From the NCBI RefSeq assembly GCF_001613345.1, contig NZ_BDCE01000003.1, forward strand, positions 1 to 51,831: a DNA stretch of 51,831 nt, read 5' to 3'. How positions within the stretch are numbered: position 1 is the stretch's first letter; the number at the start of each line of letters is the position of its first letter. Both the position numbers and the translations under genes were made by a program. Below, one piece after another: positions 43,511-51,831 of this stretch. The stretch comes from Nocardia uniformis NBRC 13702 (GTDB taxonomy: Bacteria > Actinomycetota > Actinomycetes > Mycobacteriales > Mycobacteriaceae). The notes under the pieces are model-generated. The model was given only the letters and a program-made list of their open reading frames with translations, was not told where the DNA came from and did not search any database.

Positions 43511-44545
43511 GTGTCACGTCCTTCGGGAGCGTCCGACGTCGCGGCGCAGACTCGCGGCGATACGCCCACCGACCCGTCGCCGAAGTCGAAGCGGCCCCGC
43601 CGCAACGCCTTCGCCGGGTCGGGCAAGGCGTGGATGTTCGTCACCCCCGTACTGATCGCGCTGGCCGTGGTGATCGGCTACCCGGTGGTCCAGGCGCTGA
43701 TCATGTCCTTCCAGAAGGACTCCGGACTCGATCCGGCCACCGGCATGTTCGTCGAGGGCGGGAACGCCGGATTCAGCAACTACACGCACTGGCTGCTGCA
43801 GCAGTGCGCCATGCCCGGCGGTGAGATGGTCGCCTGCCCCACCGGCAATCTGGGCTCGCAGTTCTGGCTGGCCATCGGCGTCACCCTGTTCTTCACGGTG
43901 ATCACCGTGACCCTGGAGGCGACGCTCGGCCTGGGTATGGCCGTGATCATGGGCAAGACCTTCAAGGGGCGGGCGCTGCTGCGCGCCGCCGTGCTGATCC
44001 CGTGGGCAATCCCCACCGCGGTGACCGCGCGCCTGTGGGAGTTCATGTTCCAGTACGACGGCGTGGTGAACCGCGTGCTCGGCACCAACATTCTGTGGAC
44101 CACCGACGAATGGGCCTCCCGATTCGCGGTCATCACCGCCGACGTGTGGAAGACCACACCCTTCATGGCATTGCTGATCCTCGCCGGACTCCAGGTCATT
44201 CCGGGGGATGTGTACGAGGCCGCCCGGGTCGACGGCGCTTCGGCCTGGCAGCGATTCACCAGTATCACGCTGCCGCTGCTGAAACCGGCGCTGCTGGTGG
44301 CGGTGCTGTTCCGCACCATGGACGCGCTGCGCATGTACGACCTGCCCGCCATCATGACGGCCAACAACCCCAATACCCGCACCATCTCCATGCTGGTGGT
44401 GGACCAGGTGCGCCAGGGCTCCAATAGTGCCGCGGCACTGTCGGTGCTCACCTTCCTGTTGATCTTCTCGGTTGCGTTCGTACTGGTGAAGGTGCTGGGA
44501 GCCAATGCGGTTCGCACCCAGGAAGAGCAGCGGGAGGCGCACTGA
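43511..44545 (+). CDS. Sugar ABC importer permease (SugA-like)
   Basis: A 344-residue membrane protein with six predicted transmembrane segments. The first lies at residues 38-60 after a basic cytoplasmic tail. The EAA loop that docks the ATPase reads YEAARVDGASAWQRFTSITLPLLKPA (in blocks, about residues 236-262). An extended extracytoplasmic region between segments 1 and 2 holds the cysteines CAMPGGEMVAC, possibly a disulfide. The GTG start follows AGGAGAGAG. The stop overlaps the next start (TGATG). Confidence 0.9.
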   Translation: MSRPSGASDVAAQTRGDTPTDPSPKSKRPRRNAFAGSGKAWMFVTPVLIALAVVIGYPVVQALIMSFQKDSGLDPATGMFVEGGNAGFSNYTHWLLQQCAMPGGEMVACPTGNLGSQFWLAIGVTLFFTVITVTLEATLGLGMAVIMGKTFKGRALLRAAVLIPWAIPTAVTARLWEFMFQYDGVVNRVLGTNILWTTDEWASRFAVITADVWKTTPFMALLILAGLQVIPGDVYEAARVDGASAWQRFTSITLPLLKPALLVAVLFRTMDALRMYDLPAIMTANNPNTRTISMLVVDQVRQGSNSAAALSVLTFLLIFSVAFVLVKVLGANAVRTQEEQREAH

Positions 44546-45441
44546 TGAGCACCGGTACGACGAAACCGTCCGCCGCGCCGGAAAAGACCATGACGCAGCG
44601 GATTCCGTGGACCAAACGACTCGCCTCCGGGCGCGTCTACCTGGGCGCGCTGATCATCCTCATCTGGGGACTCGGCCCGTTCTACTGGATGGTCGTCACG
44701 GCGCTGCGCGATCCGGCTTACACCTTCGACAACACACCGTGGCCCACCCACGTGACGTTCGAGAACTTCCGCAATGCCTTCGACACCAGCCGCGGCAACA
44801 ACTTCGGCCGGGCGCTCGGCAACAGTGTGCTCATCGGCACCTGCACCACGGTGATCGCGCTCGTCATCGGCGTCATGGCGGCATATGCGTTGGCGCGCTT
44901 GACCTTCAAGGGCAAGTACGTCATCTCGGGCCTGATCCTGTCGGCCTCCATGTTCCCCGTGGTGGTGCTGGTGACGCCGCTGTTCCAGCTGTTCACCGAT
45001 ATCGGCTGGATCGGGCAGTACCAGGCCATGATCATTCCGAATATCTCGTTCGTGCTGCCGATGACCGTGTACATCCTGGCGTCGTTCTTCACCGAATTGC
45101 CCTGGGAGCTGGAGGAAGCCGCGCGCATCGACGGCGCGTCGCGCTTCCAGGCATTCCGCCTGATCATGCTGCCGCTGGCCGCACCCGCCGTATTCACCAC
45201 GGCCATCCTGGCTTTCATCGCCGCCGTGAACGAGTACCTGCTGGCCCGCCTGCTGTCCTCCGACAGCACCGAACCGGTCACCGTCGCGGTGGCCCGCTTC
45301 TCCGGTAACGACCCGCAGGTCCAGCCCTACACCGCGATTATGGCGGCGGGCACCATCGTCACCATCCCGCTGGTGATCATGGTGCTGCTGTTCCAGCGCC
45401 GGATCATCTCCGGTCTCACCGCGGGCGGCGTCAAGAGCTGA
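44545..45441 (+). CDS. Sugar ABC importer permease (SugB-like)
   Basis: A 298-residue membrane protein with six transmembrane segments and an EAA loop, EEAARIDGASRFQAFRLIMLPLAAP (about residues 190-214). It belongs to the MalG-like second permease group, with WMVVTALRDP and NFRNAFDTS before the core. It forms the heterodimeric channel with the preceding permease. No ATPase gene follows, whereas sugC would be expected next in mycobacteria. Confidence 0.9.
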   Translation: MSTGTTKPSAAPEKTMTQRIPWTKRLASGRVYLGALIILIWGLGPFYWMVVTALRDPAYTFDNTPWPTHVTFENFRNAFDTSRGNNFGRALGNSVLIGTCTTVIALVIGVMAAYALARLTFKGKYVISGLILSASMFPVVVLVTPLFQLFTDIGWIGQYQAMIIPNISFVLPMTVYILASFFTELPWELEEAARIDGASRFQAFRLIMLPLAAPAVFTTAILAFIAAVNEYLLARLLSSDSTEPVTVAVARFSGNDPQVQPYTAIMAAGTIVTIPLVIMVLLFQRRIISGLTAGGVKS

Positions 45442-45470
45442 ACCTCGTCATCGCGGTGCACTGAATTCTC

Positions 45471-45516
45471 GTCGTCCCGGCGCGCTCAGCCCTCGTCATC
45501 CCGGGGCCGGAATGAC
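45471..45516. repeat. Palindromic intergenic repeat, diverged copies
   Basis: A half-like copy (GTCGTCCCGGCGCGC, 45471-45485) is followed by a short palindrome GTCATCCCGG-GGCCGGAATGAC (45495-45516) of the same family, in the gap between the permease and penicillin-binding-protein genes. Confidence 0.6.
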
Positions 45517-45680
45517 GGGAGCGACGGTGGCCAATTCTCCGGTCTGAAGGGGTCGTTCCACTAGCATGGGTCGCGCCGCCCGGCGTCTCGCGAAAACCGA
45601 GTGTTGGGCCCGGCATTTCGCCCGTACGCAAGCTGTTTCTTCCTACGCAAGCTGTGTCGACGCTCCAGAAGGAGATGCTC

Positions 45681-47879
45681 GTGAGCTCGTTCCGAAAGCG
45701 GCGCCAATCGGAGCCCCCGCCATATTCCAGCATGGCCGGATGGAACGAGTCGGATACCGCACCGCTGCCGCGGCAGTCCGAACCCCGCGGTCGGCCGCGT
45801 AAGCGCACGAAACCAGCCGATCGCGACGGTGACTCGCGACGTCCGACCCGCACCCGGGCACAACGGCTGCGCCGGGTGCTGCTGTCACTCTTCCTGATCT
45901 TCGTGGCGGTCCCGTCGCTGATTCTGGGGCTCGCCTACTGGAGCGCGGAGATTCCCGATCCCACCGCGGTGCAGACCAATCAGATCGCCACCATTGTCGC
46001 CGCCGACGGCAGCACGGTCATCGCGAAGGTCGTTCCGCCGGAAGGTAATCGGATCCCGGTACCGCTCGCCGAGGTGCCCGAACCGGTGCGGCTGGCCATG
46101 CTCTCGGCCGAGGACCGCAACTTCTATACCAACCCGGGCTATTCGGTGACGGCGTTCCTGCGCGCCGCCCGCGACAATCTGTCCGGGCGCGAGGATGCGG
46201 GCGGCGGCTCCACCATTACCCAGCAGTATGTGAAGAACGCCTTCCTGACCTCCGAGCGGACCATGAACCGCAAGATGCGCGAGCTCATCATCTCCGCCAA
46301 AATGGCGCGCGAATGGTCCAAGGACGACATTCTCGCCGCGTACCTGAACACCATCTACTACGGTCGCGGCGCGTACGGCATCGGCTCGGCGGCCAAGGCG
46401 TACTTCGCCAAACCGGTCCCGGAACTCACCCTCGCCGAGGGTGCGGTCCTGGCCGCCCTCGTGCGGACCCCGTCGGCACTGGATCCGGAAACCCATCTCG
46501 ACGACCTGAAGTTCCGCTGGGCCTACGTACTCGACGGCATGGTGGACTTGGGCGCGCTGTCGCGCACCGAGCGGGCCGCGGCGGTATTCCCCGATATCCG
46601 GCCGATCACCGAGCTCGTCGACGATAACTCCGCTCGCGGACCGGAGGGCCTGATCCGAACCCAGGTGCTGCGGGAACTGCGCGCCTCCGGCATTTCCGAG
46701 CACGAGCTCGATACCGGTGCGCTGCAGATCATCACGACCATCGATGCCCGGGCCCAGCAGGCGGCGCTCGAAGCGGTCGGCGATGTTCTCGGCGGACAGC
46801 CCGCCGAATTGCGCACGGCGGTGGTGTCCATCGACCCGCGCAGCGGTGCGGTGCGCGCCTACTACGGCGGCTCGGACGGTATCGGCTTCGACTTCGCGCA
46901 GGCCCCACTGCAAACCGGTTCGGCCTTCAAGACTTTCGCGGTCCTCTCGGCGCTGCAACAGGGAATTACGCTGTCCTACAAGCTCGACAGCGCGCCGATC
47001 ACGGTGAACGGCGAGAGGATCACCAATGTCAACGACGAATCGTGTGGCACCTGTTCTCTCGCCGAGGCCTTCAAACGGTCGCTCAACACCAGCTTCTACC
47101 GACTGTCCCAAGCCCTCTTCTCCGGGCCCAAGGGCATTGCCGACGCCGCGCACCAGGCCGGTATCCCGGACCGGATTCCCGGGGTGCCGGGTAAAACCCT
47201 CACCGAGGAGGACGGGCTGCCGCTGCCCGCCATCGTGCTGGGCGCGTATTCGGTGCGCCCCATCGATATGGCGTCGGCGTACGCGACCATCGCCGCGCAC
47301 GGCGCCTACCGCAAGCCGTACTTCGTGCAGAAGGTGATCACCGGTGACGGCCGGGTACTGCTCGATCGCGAGGACGGCGCCGAGCCGGCGCAGCAACGGT
47401 TCCCGGCCAAGGTGGCCGACACCACGGCCCAGGCCATGCTGCCCATCGCGGCCTACTCCAACGGCCACGGATTGGCCGGTGGTCGGCCCGTGGCCGCCAA
47501 GACCGGTACCACCCAGCTCGGTGAGACCGGACAGAACAAGGATGCCTGGATGGTCGGCTTCACCCCGTCGCTGTCGACCGCGGTCTGGGTGGGAACCGAA
47601 CAATCGCAACCGATTCGGACCAGGGGTGGTGCGCGCGTCTATGGTTCGGGACTACCCTCCGATATCTGGAAGCAGACCATGGACGGTGCGTTGGAAGGCA
47701 CTCCCGTGGAACAATTCCCGAATCCGGAACCGGTCAGCGACAGTTCGTCGTCGGGCGGTTTCGACATACTCAACCCACAGCCCGGGGCCCAGCAGGAGCC
47801 CGTGGTGATCATCCCGCCCGCCCCGCCGCCGCGGCAGGTGGAGATCTTCCCCGGACTCAGCATCCCGGTTCCCGGCTGA
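45681..47879 (+). CDS. Class A penicillin-binding protein (bifunctional transglycosylase/transpeptidase)
   Basis: A 732-residue peptidoglycan synthase. A basic cytoplasmic tail of about 65 residues is followed by one transmembrane anchor (LLSLFLIFVAVPSLILGLA). The GT51 glycosyltransferase domain (about 95-270) has SAEDRNFYTNPGYS, GGSTITQQYVKN and AYLNTIYYGRGAYGIG. The transpeptidase domain (about 360-650) has the serine motif TGSAFKTF, the SLNTSF motif and KTGTTQ. A Pro-rich tail (IIPPAPPPRQ) ends the protein. The GTG at 45681 follows GAAGGAG with 6 bases between. It is distinct from the ponA1-position gene that begins 4 kb downstream. Confidence 0.93.
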   Translation: MSSFRKRRQSEPPPYSSMAGWNESDTAPLPRQSEPRGRPRKRTKPADRDGDSRRPTRTRAQRLRRVLLSLFLIFVAVPSLILGLAYWSAEIPDPTAVQTNQIATIVAADGSTVIAKVVPPEGNRIPVPLAEVPEPVRLAMLSAEDRNFYTNPGYSVTAFLRAARDNLSGREDAGGGSTITQQYVKNAFLTSERTMNRKMRELIISAKMAREWSKDDILAAYLNTIYYGRGAYGIGSAAKAYFAKPVPELTLAEGAVLAALVRTPSALDPETHLDDLKFRWAYVLDGMVDLGALSRTERAAAVFPDIRPITELVDDNSARGPEGLIRTQVLRELRASGISEHELDTGALQIITTIDARAQQAALEAVGDVLGGQPAELRTAVVSIDPRSGAVRAYYGGSDGIGFDFAQAPLQTGSAFKTFAVLSALQQGITLSYKLDSAPITVNGERITNVNDESCGTCSLAEAFKRSLNTSFYRLSQALFSGPKGIADAAHQAGIPDRIPGVPGKTLTEEDGLPLPAIVLGAYSVRPIDMASAYATIAAHGAYRKPYFVQKVITGDGRVLLDREDGAEPAQQRFPAKVADTTAQAMLPIAAYSNGHGLAGGRPVAAKTGTTQLGETGQNKDAWMVGFTPSLSTAVWVGTEQSQPIRTRGGARVYGSGLPSDIWKQTMDGALEGTPVEQFPNPEPVSDSSSSGGFDILNPQPGAQQEPVVIIPPAPPPRQVEIFPGLSIPVPG

Positions 47880-48047
47880 AACCCGGTTTACTGTTGATCA
47901 TGAATAACGGTTAGCGGACCCATCCGCGCCCGCCCACCGATATGGTGGGAACCGGCCACCGGTGCCAGCTACTCGACGGGGCGGTGGCAGGATGCGGGTG
48001 GGAGCAGATGCGGGTGGGATACAACGCGAGACATAGGGGCGACGCCG

Positions 48048-48518
48048 GTGGATTTCAATGTCGTTGAACGCCACGAAACGCTGGTAGCCGGAACGGTGCT
48101 ACGCAGCCCGGCGCTCGCGGTCGAGGGACCGCGCCGCGCCAAGGTCGAGGAGGCGTGGAAACGCAACCTCACGCGCAGCCTGCCCGGACCTCCAGCCACC
48201 GCATACGTCGATCACGCACCCGAGATCGGCTCATACCTCACCCATATCGTCGGCTACCGCTGCGCGAGCCTCGACGACCTACTGCCCGGTGATGTGCTGG
48301 CCCGCATCCCCGCCGGTCTCTTCGCGCGGTTCACCCGCAGCGGCGACAATGTGGGCGACACCATTGTGTCGATCTGGCGGGCGGTGTGGGATCTGGAGGC
48401 GACCGGCGCGATCGTGCGCGCCTACACCGGGGATTTCGAGCACTATCCCGACTCCCGCACGGTGGAAGTGTTCGTGGCACTGGATCCGAGCTCGACCGAT
48501 AGTCGAGATAAGGCGTAG
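48048..48518 (+). CDS. GyrI/AraC effector-binding-like domain protein (1)
   Basis: A 156-residue stand-alone domain resembling the SOUL/GyrI-like effector-binding fold: IPAGLFARFTRSGDNVGDTIVSIWRAVWDLEATG (in blocks), AYTGDFEHYP, EVFVALDP. It lacks a DNA-binding domain. Such proteins may bind small hydrophobic ligands. It is the upstream member of a tandem paralogous pair; both share the pattern IPxGxxARF/AKF...W...E..G.I.R..T..xE.Y....VEV.V.LD. The GTG at 48048 follows ATAGGGG. Confidence 0.65.
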   Translation: MDFNVVERHETLVAGTVLRSPALAVEGPRRAKVEEAWKRNLTRSLPGPPATAYVDHAPEIGSYLTHIVGYRCASLDDLLPGDVLARIPAGLFARFTRSGDNVGDTIVSIWRAVWDLEATGAIVRAYTGDFEHYPDSRTVEVFVALDPSSTDSRDKA

Positions 48519-48528
48519 GGGGCTGGCT

Positions 48529-48954
48529 GTGGACTTCGAAATCGTGACCCTGGACGGATCGCTCGTCGGCGGTCTGACCGTCCCGCTCGCCGGACGCGAG
48601 GTCACCGCCCGCGACCTCGATCTGGTCAACTTCACCTGGGACCGGTATCTGTCGCGGGAGAAGGCCGTTCCCCGCGTCGCCGCGTATATCGGGCAGAACG
48701 ACCACGCGGTAGCCGTCCTCGGCTATGAACTGACCGACCTCGACGAACTCGACACCGGCGATGTGATGACCCGGATTCCGTCGGGTCGCTATGCGAAATT
48801 CGTTGTGACGGACAAGCCCTACGATCTGCTGCGCACGGCGTGGGCCAAGGTGTCCAAGGCCGAGAGCGCGGGGACGATTACGCGCTCGCATACCGCGGAG
48901 ATCGAGCGCTACACCGGACCGGCCTCGGTCGAGGTGTACGTCTCTCTCGACTGA
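48529..48954 (+). CDS. GyrI/AraC effector-binding-like domain protein (2)
   Basis: A 141-residue paralogue of the preceding protein, 10 bp downstream, with IPSGRYAKFVVTDKP, WAKVSKAESAGTITRSHTAEIERY (in blocks) and EVYVSLD. It starts at a GTG (48529) after AGGGGG. Typical GyrI-like domains carry a glutamate in the ligand pocket; here EIERY supplies one. Role unknown; a terminator hairpin follows, ending the operon. Confidence 0.65.
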   Translation: MDFEIVTLDGSLVGGLTVPLAGREVTARDLDLVNFTWDRYLSREKAVPRVAAYIGQNDHAVAVLGYELTDLDELDTGDVMTRIPSGRYAKFVVTDKPYDLLRTAWAKVSKAESAGTITRSHTAEIERYTGPASVEVYVSLD

Positions 48955-48971
48955 CTCAGCAGTCGAAACGT

Positions 48972-49010
48972 TAAGGGCGGACCCGCGATTGACTCGCAGG
49001 CCCGCCCTTA
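48972..49010 (+). terminator. Terminator hairpin after the effector-binding pair
   Basis: TAAGGGCGG pairs with CCGCCCTTA, with an inner GCGA/TCGC stem; the tail is CGCACTCTTG. Confidence 0.65.
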
Positions 49011-49056
49011 CGCACTCTTGCCTCACTGCCCTCTCCGCGCCGCCCCAACCCCGTTG

Positions 49057-49147
49057 TTCGCGGCCCGCCCCGTTCTGGACTGAGTGGAGCGGGGGAGCGA
49101 AGCGGAGGAGCGGAGGGAGGGAAGAACGGGGTTACGAGGGCCGCGAA
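49057..49147 (+). repeat. 91-bp hairpin element, copy 1
   Basis: It starts TTCGCGGCCC and ends GGGCCGCGAA, with internal CCCCGTTCT/AGAACGGGG, so it can fold on itself. The core is the near-exact reverse complement of copy 2 at 50942-51032, and the similarity extends to about 49052-49168 (GGAGCGAAGCGGAGG flank). It ends only a few bases from the ino1 stop codon and could act as its terminator. Confidence 0.85.
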
Positions 49148-49171
49148 CCGGCGGAGCGAAGCGGAGGCAAA

Positions 49172-50272
49172 TTAGACACTGTCGATGATGAACGCTTCCA
49201 GCTGCTCGCGGGCGACGTCGTCGGCCAGCTGCTTCGGCGGGGACTTCATCAGGTAGGCGGACGCCGGGATGACCGGTCCACCGATACCGCGATCGAGGGC
49301 GATCTTGGCGGCGCGCACGGCGTCGATAATGATGCCCGCCGAGTTCGGCGAATCCCAGACCTCGAGCTTGTACTCGAGGTTCAGCGGCACGTCACCGAAG
49401 GCGCGGCCCTCGAGGCGCACGTACGCCCACTTGCGATCGTCGAGCCAGCCGACGTGGTCGGACGGGCCGATGTGCACATTGCCCTCGCCCATGTCCTTCT
49501 TCAGGTTGCTGGTGACAGCCTGGGTCTTGGAGATCTTCTTGGACTCGAGGCGGTCGCGCTCGAGCATGTTCTTGAAGTCCATATTGCCGCCGACATTGAG
49601 CTGCATGGTGCGGTCGAGCTGCACGCCGCGATCCTCGAACAGCTTGGCCATCACCCGGTGGGTGATGGTCGCGCCGACCTGGGACTTGATGTCGTCACCG
49701 ACGATGGGGACACCGGCGTCGGTGAACTTCTTCGCCCAGACCGGATCGGAGGCGATGAAGACCGGCAGCGCGTTGACGAAGGCAGCGCCCGCGTCGATGG
49801 CGCACTGCGCGTAGAACTTGTCGGCCTCTTCCGAACCCACGGGCAGGTAGGAGACCAGCACGTCGACCTTGGCGTCCTTCAGAGCCTTGACCATGTCGAC
49901 CGGATCGGCCTCGGACAGGTCGATGGTCTCGGCGTAGTACTTGCCGATGCCGTCGAGGGTCGGACCGCGCTGCACGGTGACACCGGTCGGCGGCACGTCG
50001 GCAATCTTGATGGTGTTGTTCTCGCTCGCGAAGATCGCATCGGACAGGTCGAATCCGACCTTCTTGGCGTCGACGTCGAACGCGGCGACGAACTTCACGT
50101 CACGCACGTGGTAGGGGCCGAACCTGACGTGCATGAGACCGGGAACGGTCGCGGTCTCGTCAGCGTCCTTGTAGTACTGCACGCCCTGAACCAGAGAAGA
50201 TGCACAGTTGCCCACGCCTACGATGGCCACGCGAACTTCGGTGGCGCCCTCAGCCGTATTGATGTCACTCAT
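49172..50272 (-). CDS. ino1: Inositol-1-phosphate synthase
   Basis: A 366-residue NAD-dependent enzyme that converts glucose 6-phosphate to myo-inositol 1-phosphate, feeding phosphatidylinositol and mycothiol. The Rossmann motif is [16 protein letters not shown] (about residue 15), followed by the catalytic/NAD region [26 protein letters not shown], and [12 protein letters not shown], and the C-terminal [17 protein letters not shown]. It is the short actinobacterial form. The ATG at 50272 follows GAGGGAAA. It overlaps padR by 8 bp, as with Rv0046c-Rv0047c in M. tuberculosis (from memory). Confidence 0.97.
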   Translation of the reverse strand: MSDINTAEGATEVRVAIVGVGNCASSLVQGVQYYKDADETATVPGLMHVRFGPYHVRDVKFVAAFDVDAKKVGFDLSDAIFASENNTIKIADVPPTGVTVQRGPTLDGIGKYYAETIDLSEADPVDMVKALKDAKVDVLVSYLPVGSEEADKFYAQCAIDAGAAFVNALPVFIASDPVWAKKFTDAGVPIVGDDIKSQVGATITHRVMAKLFEDRGVQLDRTMQLNVGGNMDFKNMLERDRLESKKISKTQAVTSNLKKDMGEGNVHIGPSDHVGWLDDRKWAYVRLEGRAFGDVPLNLEYKLEVWDSPNSAGIIIDAVRAAKIALDRGIGGPVIPASAYLMKSPPKQLADDVAREQLEAFIIDSV

Positions 50273-50822
50273 GGCCGGTGTTTCCCTCTTTCTGTGGTGC
50301 CGCCTTCGTCGATTGCTCTGCGGCAATCAACTCGTTGAGCCAGCGCACTTCGCGCTCGCTTGATTCGAGACCGAGTTGATGGAGCTGGCGGGTGTAGCGA
50401 TCCAGCTGCCCGCTGGCTCGTTTTATCGCCTCCCGCAGTCCCTCTCGGCGCTCCTCGACCTGCCTCCGCCGCCCCTCCAGAATTCGCATCCGCGCTTCCG
50501 CGGGGGTGCGATTGAAGAAGGCCAGATGAACGCCGAAGCCGTCGTCGGTGTAGTTCTGTGGTCCGGTATCGGCCAGGAGCTCGGCAAACCGCTCCCGCCC
50601 GACGTCAGTCAGCTGGTAGACCCGCCTGGCACGACGGGTGACCATCCCCTGCGGGGTCTCCTCCGCGATGAGACCGTCGGCCTGCATTCGCCGCAGGGTC
50701 GGATACAGCGACCCGTAGGAGAAGGCCCGGAACGGACCCAGCAGACCGGTCAATCGCTTGCGCAGCTCATAGCCGTGCATGGGCGATTCGAGGAGCAGCC
50801 CGAGGATTGCCAACTCGAGCAC
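50265..50822 (-). CDS. PadR-family transcriptional regulator
   Basis: A 185-residue regulator. The N-terminal winged helix is [21 protein letters not shown] and [18 protein letters not shown] (residues 3-60), typical of PadR. The C-terminal half is a long, charged helical region ([22 protein letters not shown], in blocks) for dimerisation. It starts with GTG at 50822 after GGAGGGGGTGAGG. It overlaps ino1 and should regulate the operon, probably through the palindrome at 50885. Confidence 0.92.
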   Translation of the reverse strand: MLELAILGLLLESPMHGYELRKRLTGLLGPFRAFSYGSLYPTLRRMQADGLIAEETPQGMVTRRARRVYQLTDVGRERFAELLADTGPQNYTDDGFGVHLAFFNRTPAEARMRILEGRRRQVEERREGLREAIKRASGQLDRYTRQLHQLGLESSEREVRWLNELIAAEQSTKAAPQKEGNTGHE

Positions 50823-50884
50823 CGGGCCTCACCCCCTCCTGACTGTTCTTTTCAGACCTAACCGATGGATGCGATTCCAAACTA

Positions 50885-50897
50885 TATCGGACCGATA
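50885..50897. promoter_or_regulatory. Likely PadR operator
   Basis: TATCGG-A-CCGATA is a perfect 6+1+6 palindrome in an AT-richer stretch, 63-75 bp upstream of the padR start and just inside hairpin copy 2. It fits the promoter position for the padR-ino1 operon. Confidence 0.5.
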
Positions 50898-50941
50898 CAT
50901 CTAGCGCTGTGTCAGATTGCCCTCCGCTTCGCTCCGGGCGG

Positions 50942-51032
50942 TTCGCGGCCCTCGTAACCCCGTTCTTCCCTCCCTCCGCTCCTCCGCTTCGCTCCCCCGC
51001 TCCACTCAGTCCAGAACGGGGCGGGCCGCGAA
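50942..51032 (-). repeat. 91-bp hairpin element, copy 2 (inverted)
   Basis: The same 91-bp hairpin as copy 1 in opposite orientation, with flanking similarity to about 50921-51037 (CCTCCGCTTCGCTCC side). Core bases appear identical by eye. It lies between padR and the DUF5318 gene, so the two copies bracket padR-ino1. Confidence 0.85.
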
Positions 51033-51106
51033 CAAGCGGGGTCGAGGTAAGGGACGTCTCAAACTGGCCCGGCGAGTGGGCGTCGAGAGCAAGTACTCTG
51101 GGTCCC

Positions 51107-51520
51107 GTGCGAATTCAGCGGCAGGTAGTGGACTATGCGCTTCGGCGTAGGTCGCTGCTGGCCGACGTCTATGCGGGCCGAATCGCCGTCGCCGAGGTGT
51201 GTGATGCCAATCCGTACCTGTTGCGTGCGGCAAAGTTTCACGGGCGGGGGAGCGAGGTCACATGCCCGATTTGCAGGAAAGAGCAGCTGACTCTCGTATC
51301 GTGGGTCTTCGGCGACGGGCTGGGACCTGTCGCGGGCTCGGCCCGGACGCCCGAGGAACTGGTCCGCATGGCCGAATCTCGCGAAGAGTTCTCGGTACAC
51401 GTCGTCGAGGTATGCCGGACCTGTAGCTGGAACCATTTGGTGCAGTCCTATGTGTTGGGCAGCGCCCCAGCGCCCGCAGGCCGTCGACGCGCTGGTACTC
51501 GTCGTACCGCCGCCGAATGA
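51107..51520 (+). CDS. DUF5318 zinc-ribbon protein
   Basis: A 137-residue protein with IQRQVVDYALRRRSLLADVYAG at the N-terminus and two CxxC pairs, CPIC (about residue 53) and CRTC (about residue 105), which should form one zinc ribbon. It corresponds to DUF5318, and in position to Rv0049 next to ponA1 (from memory). Function is unknown. The start at the GTG 51107 has only a poor ribosome-binding site. The C-terminus is basic and disordered. Confidence 0.82.
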   Translation: MRIQRQVVDYALRRRSLLADVYAGRIAVAEVCDANPYLLRAAKFHGRGSEVTCPICRKEQLTLVSWVFGDGLGPVAGSARTPEELVRMAESREEFSVHVVEVCRTCSWNHLVQSYVLGSAPAPAGRRRAGTRRTAAE

Positions 51521-51630
51521 AAGGCCACGCAGACCGCTGACCGCGGAGCAACGCGCGCGAGCGGCAATGACCTACGCGCGCGCGACCGCCCGAGCTACCC
51601 GAAATAGTCGAGTTATTGGAGATCCAGGCT

Positions 51631-51831
51631 GTGAATTCGCCCTATGACGACGGACCGCCCCGCGGCCGCCCCCAGCGTGGTGGTTCCCAACCCGGTCCCG
51701 GCGGCTACCCGCCGCCGCGACCGGCCGGACCGCCACCGGGACGGCAGCCCGGTGCTGCCGGTCGTCCGGGACCGGGTGCCGAGCCGACTCGACGGGCTCC
51801 ACAGCCGGGCGGTGCGGGCGGATATCCGCCA
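51631..51831 (+). CDS. Proline-rich N-terminus of probable PonA1-type penicillin-binding protein (partial)
   Basis: Only 67 codons are in the window: a Pro/Gly/Arg-rich stretch beginning MNSPYDDGPPRGRPQ and repeating GGYPP. The GTG start at 51631 follows TTGGAGATCCAGGCT. The position directly after the DUF5318 gene matches ponA1 (Rv0050) in mycobacteria, where the protein has a cytoplasmic tail before the membrane anchor. The visible part alone proves neither enzyme domain, so the name is inference. Confidence 0.5.
   Translation, partial: MNSPYDDGPPRGRPQRGGSQPGPGGYPPPRPAGPPPGRQPGAAGRPGPGAEPTRRAPQPGGAGGYPP

Overview
The window comes from a high-GC actinobacterium of the mycolic-acid-containing group, most likely Nocardia. 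Its two ends carry the conserved mycobacterial/nocardial order: an SdpI-like membrane gene divergent from leuS (8.8-12.3 kb), then ino1-padR, a DUF5318 gene and the start of a proline-rich protein in the ponA1 position (49.2-51.8 kb). About 37 kb of mostly accessory genes separates these two anchors. No insertion sequence, prophage or CRISPR array was seen. There is one tRNA, tRNA-Lys(CUU).

0-8.7 kb: a DrrA/DrrB-type exporter cut by the left edge, preceded by an EXLDI-family protein whose N-terminus looks like a ribbon-helix-helix DNA-binding fold. Its own promoter carries a duplicated TATACGTA operator. Pointing away from it is a tight four-gene operon (ThDP enzyme, SRPBCC protein, FabH-like thiolase-fold enzyme, PLP aminotransferase). 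It looks like a small, apparently undescribed biosynthetic pathway. An SBF-type transporter, an internally duplicated histidine-rich protein, a cupin and a GNAT enzyme follow.

8.8-24.5 kb: leuS, remains of a decayed gene, a polysaccharide-deacetylase lipoprotein, an SDR, a GH63 glucosylglycerate-hydrolase-type enzyme, a GH25 lysozyme, a PhoX phosphatase, a polar-amino-acid ABC importer (fused binding protein and permease, plus ATPase), an LLM oxidoreductase, an orphan sugar-importer ATPase and an HxlR regulator divergent from a thiolase.

25.8-31.5 kb: a stress and toxin-antitoxin block. It holds VapBC, an ECF41 sigma factor divergent from a Tat-lipoprotein amidohydrolase with matching TGTCACA promoters on both strands, and HipBA with three operators spaced exactly 60 bp apart. 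tRNA-Lys and its terminator close the block.

31.5-42 kb: a large AfsR/SARP-type regulator, a serine hydrolase preceded by three heptamers at 11-bp spacing, two membrane proteins, menC, a two-gene DUF6745 operon of unknown function, and a TIGR04338/DUF2786 pair.

42-51.8 kb: an LpqY-SugA-SugB-like sugar importer without its own ATPase (probably served by the orphan ATPase at 22.6 kb), a class A penicillin-binding protein, two tandem effector-binding-domain proteins, and ino1-padR bracketed by two nearly identical 91-bp hairpin elements in opposite orientation. A separate family of short palindromic repeats built on ATTCCGGCC...GCCGGAAT sits in several intergenic gaps. All functional assignments come from reading the sequence and from knowledge of the families; no database search was run.
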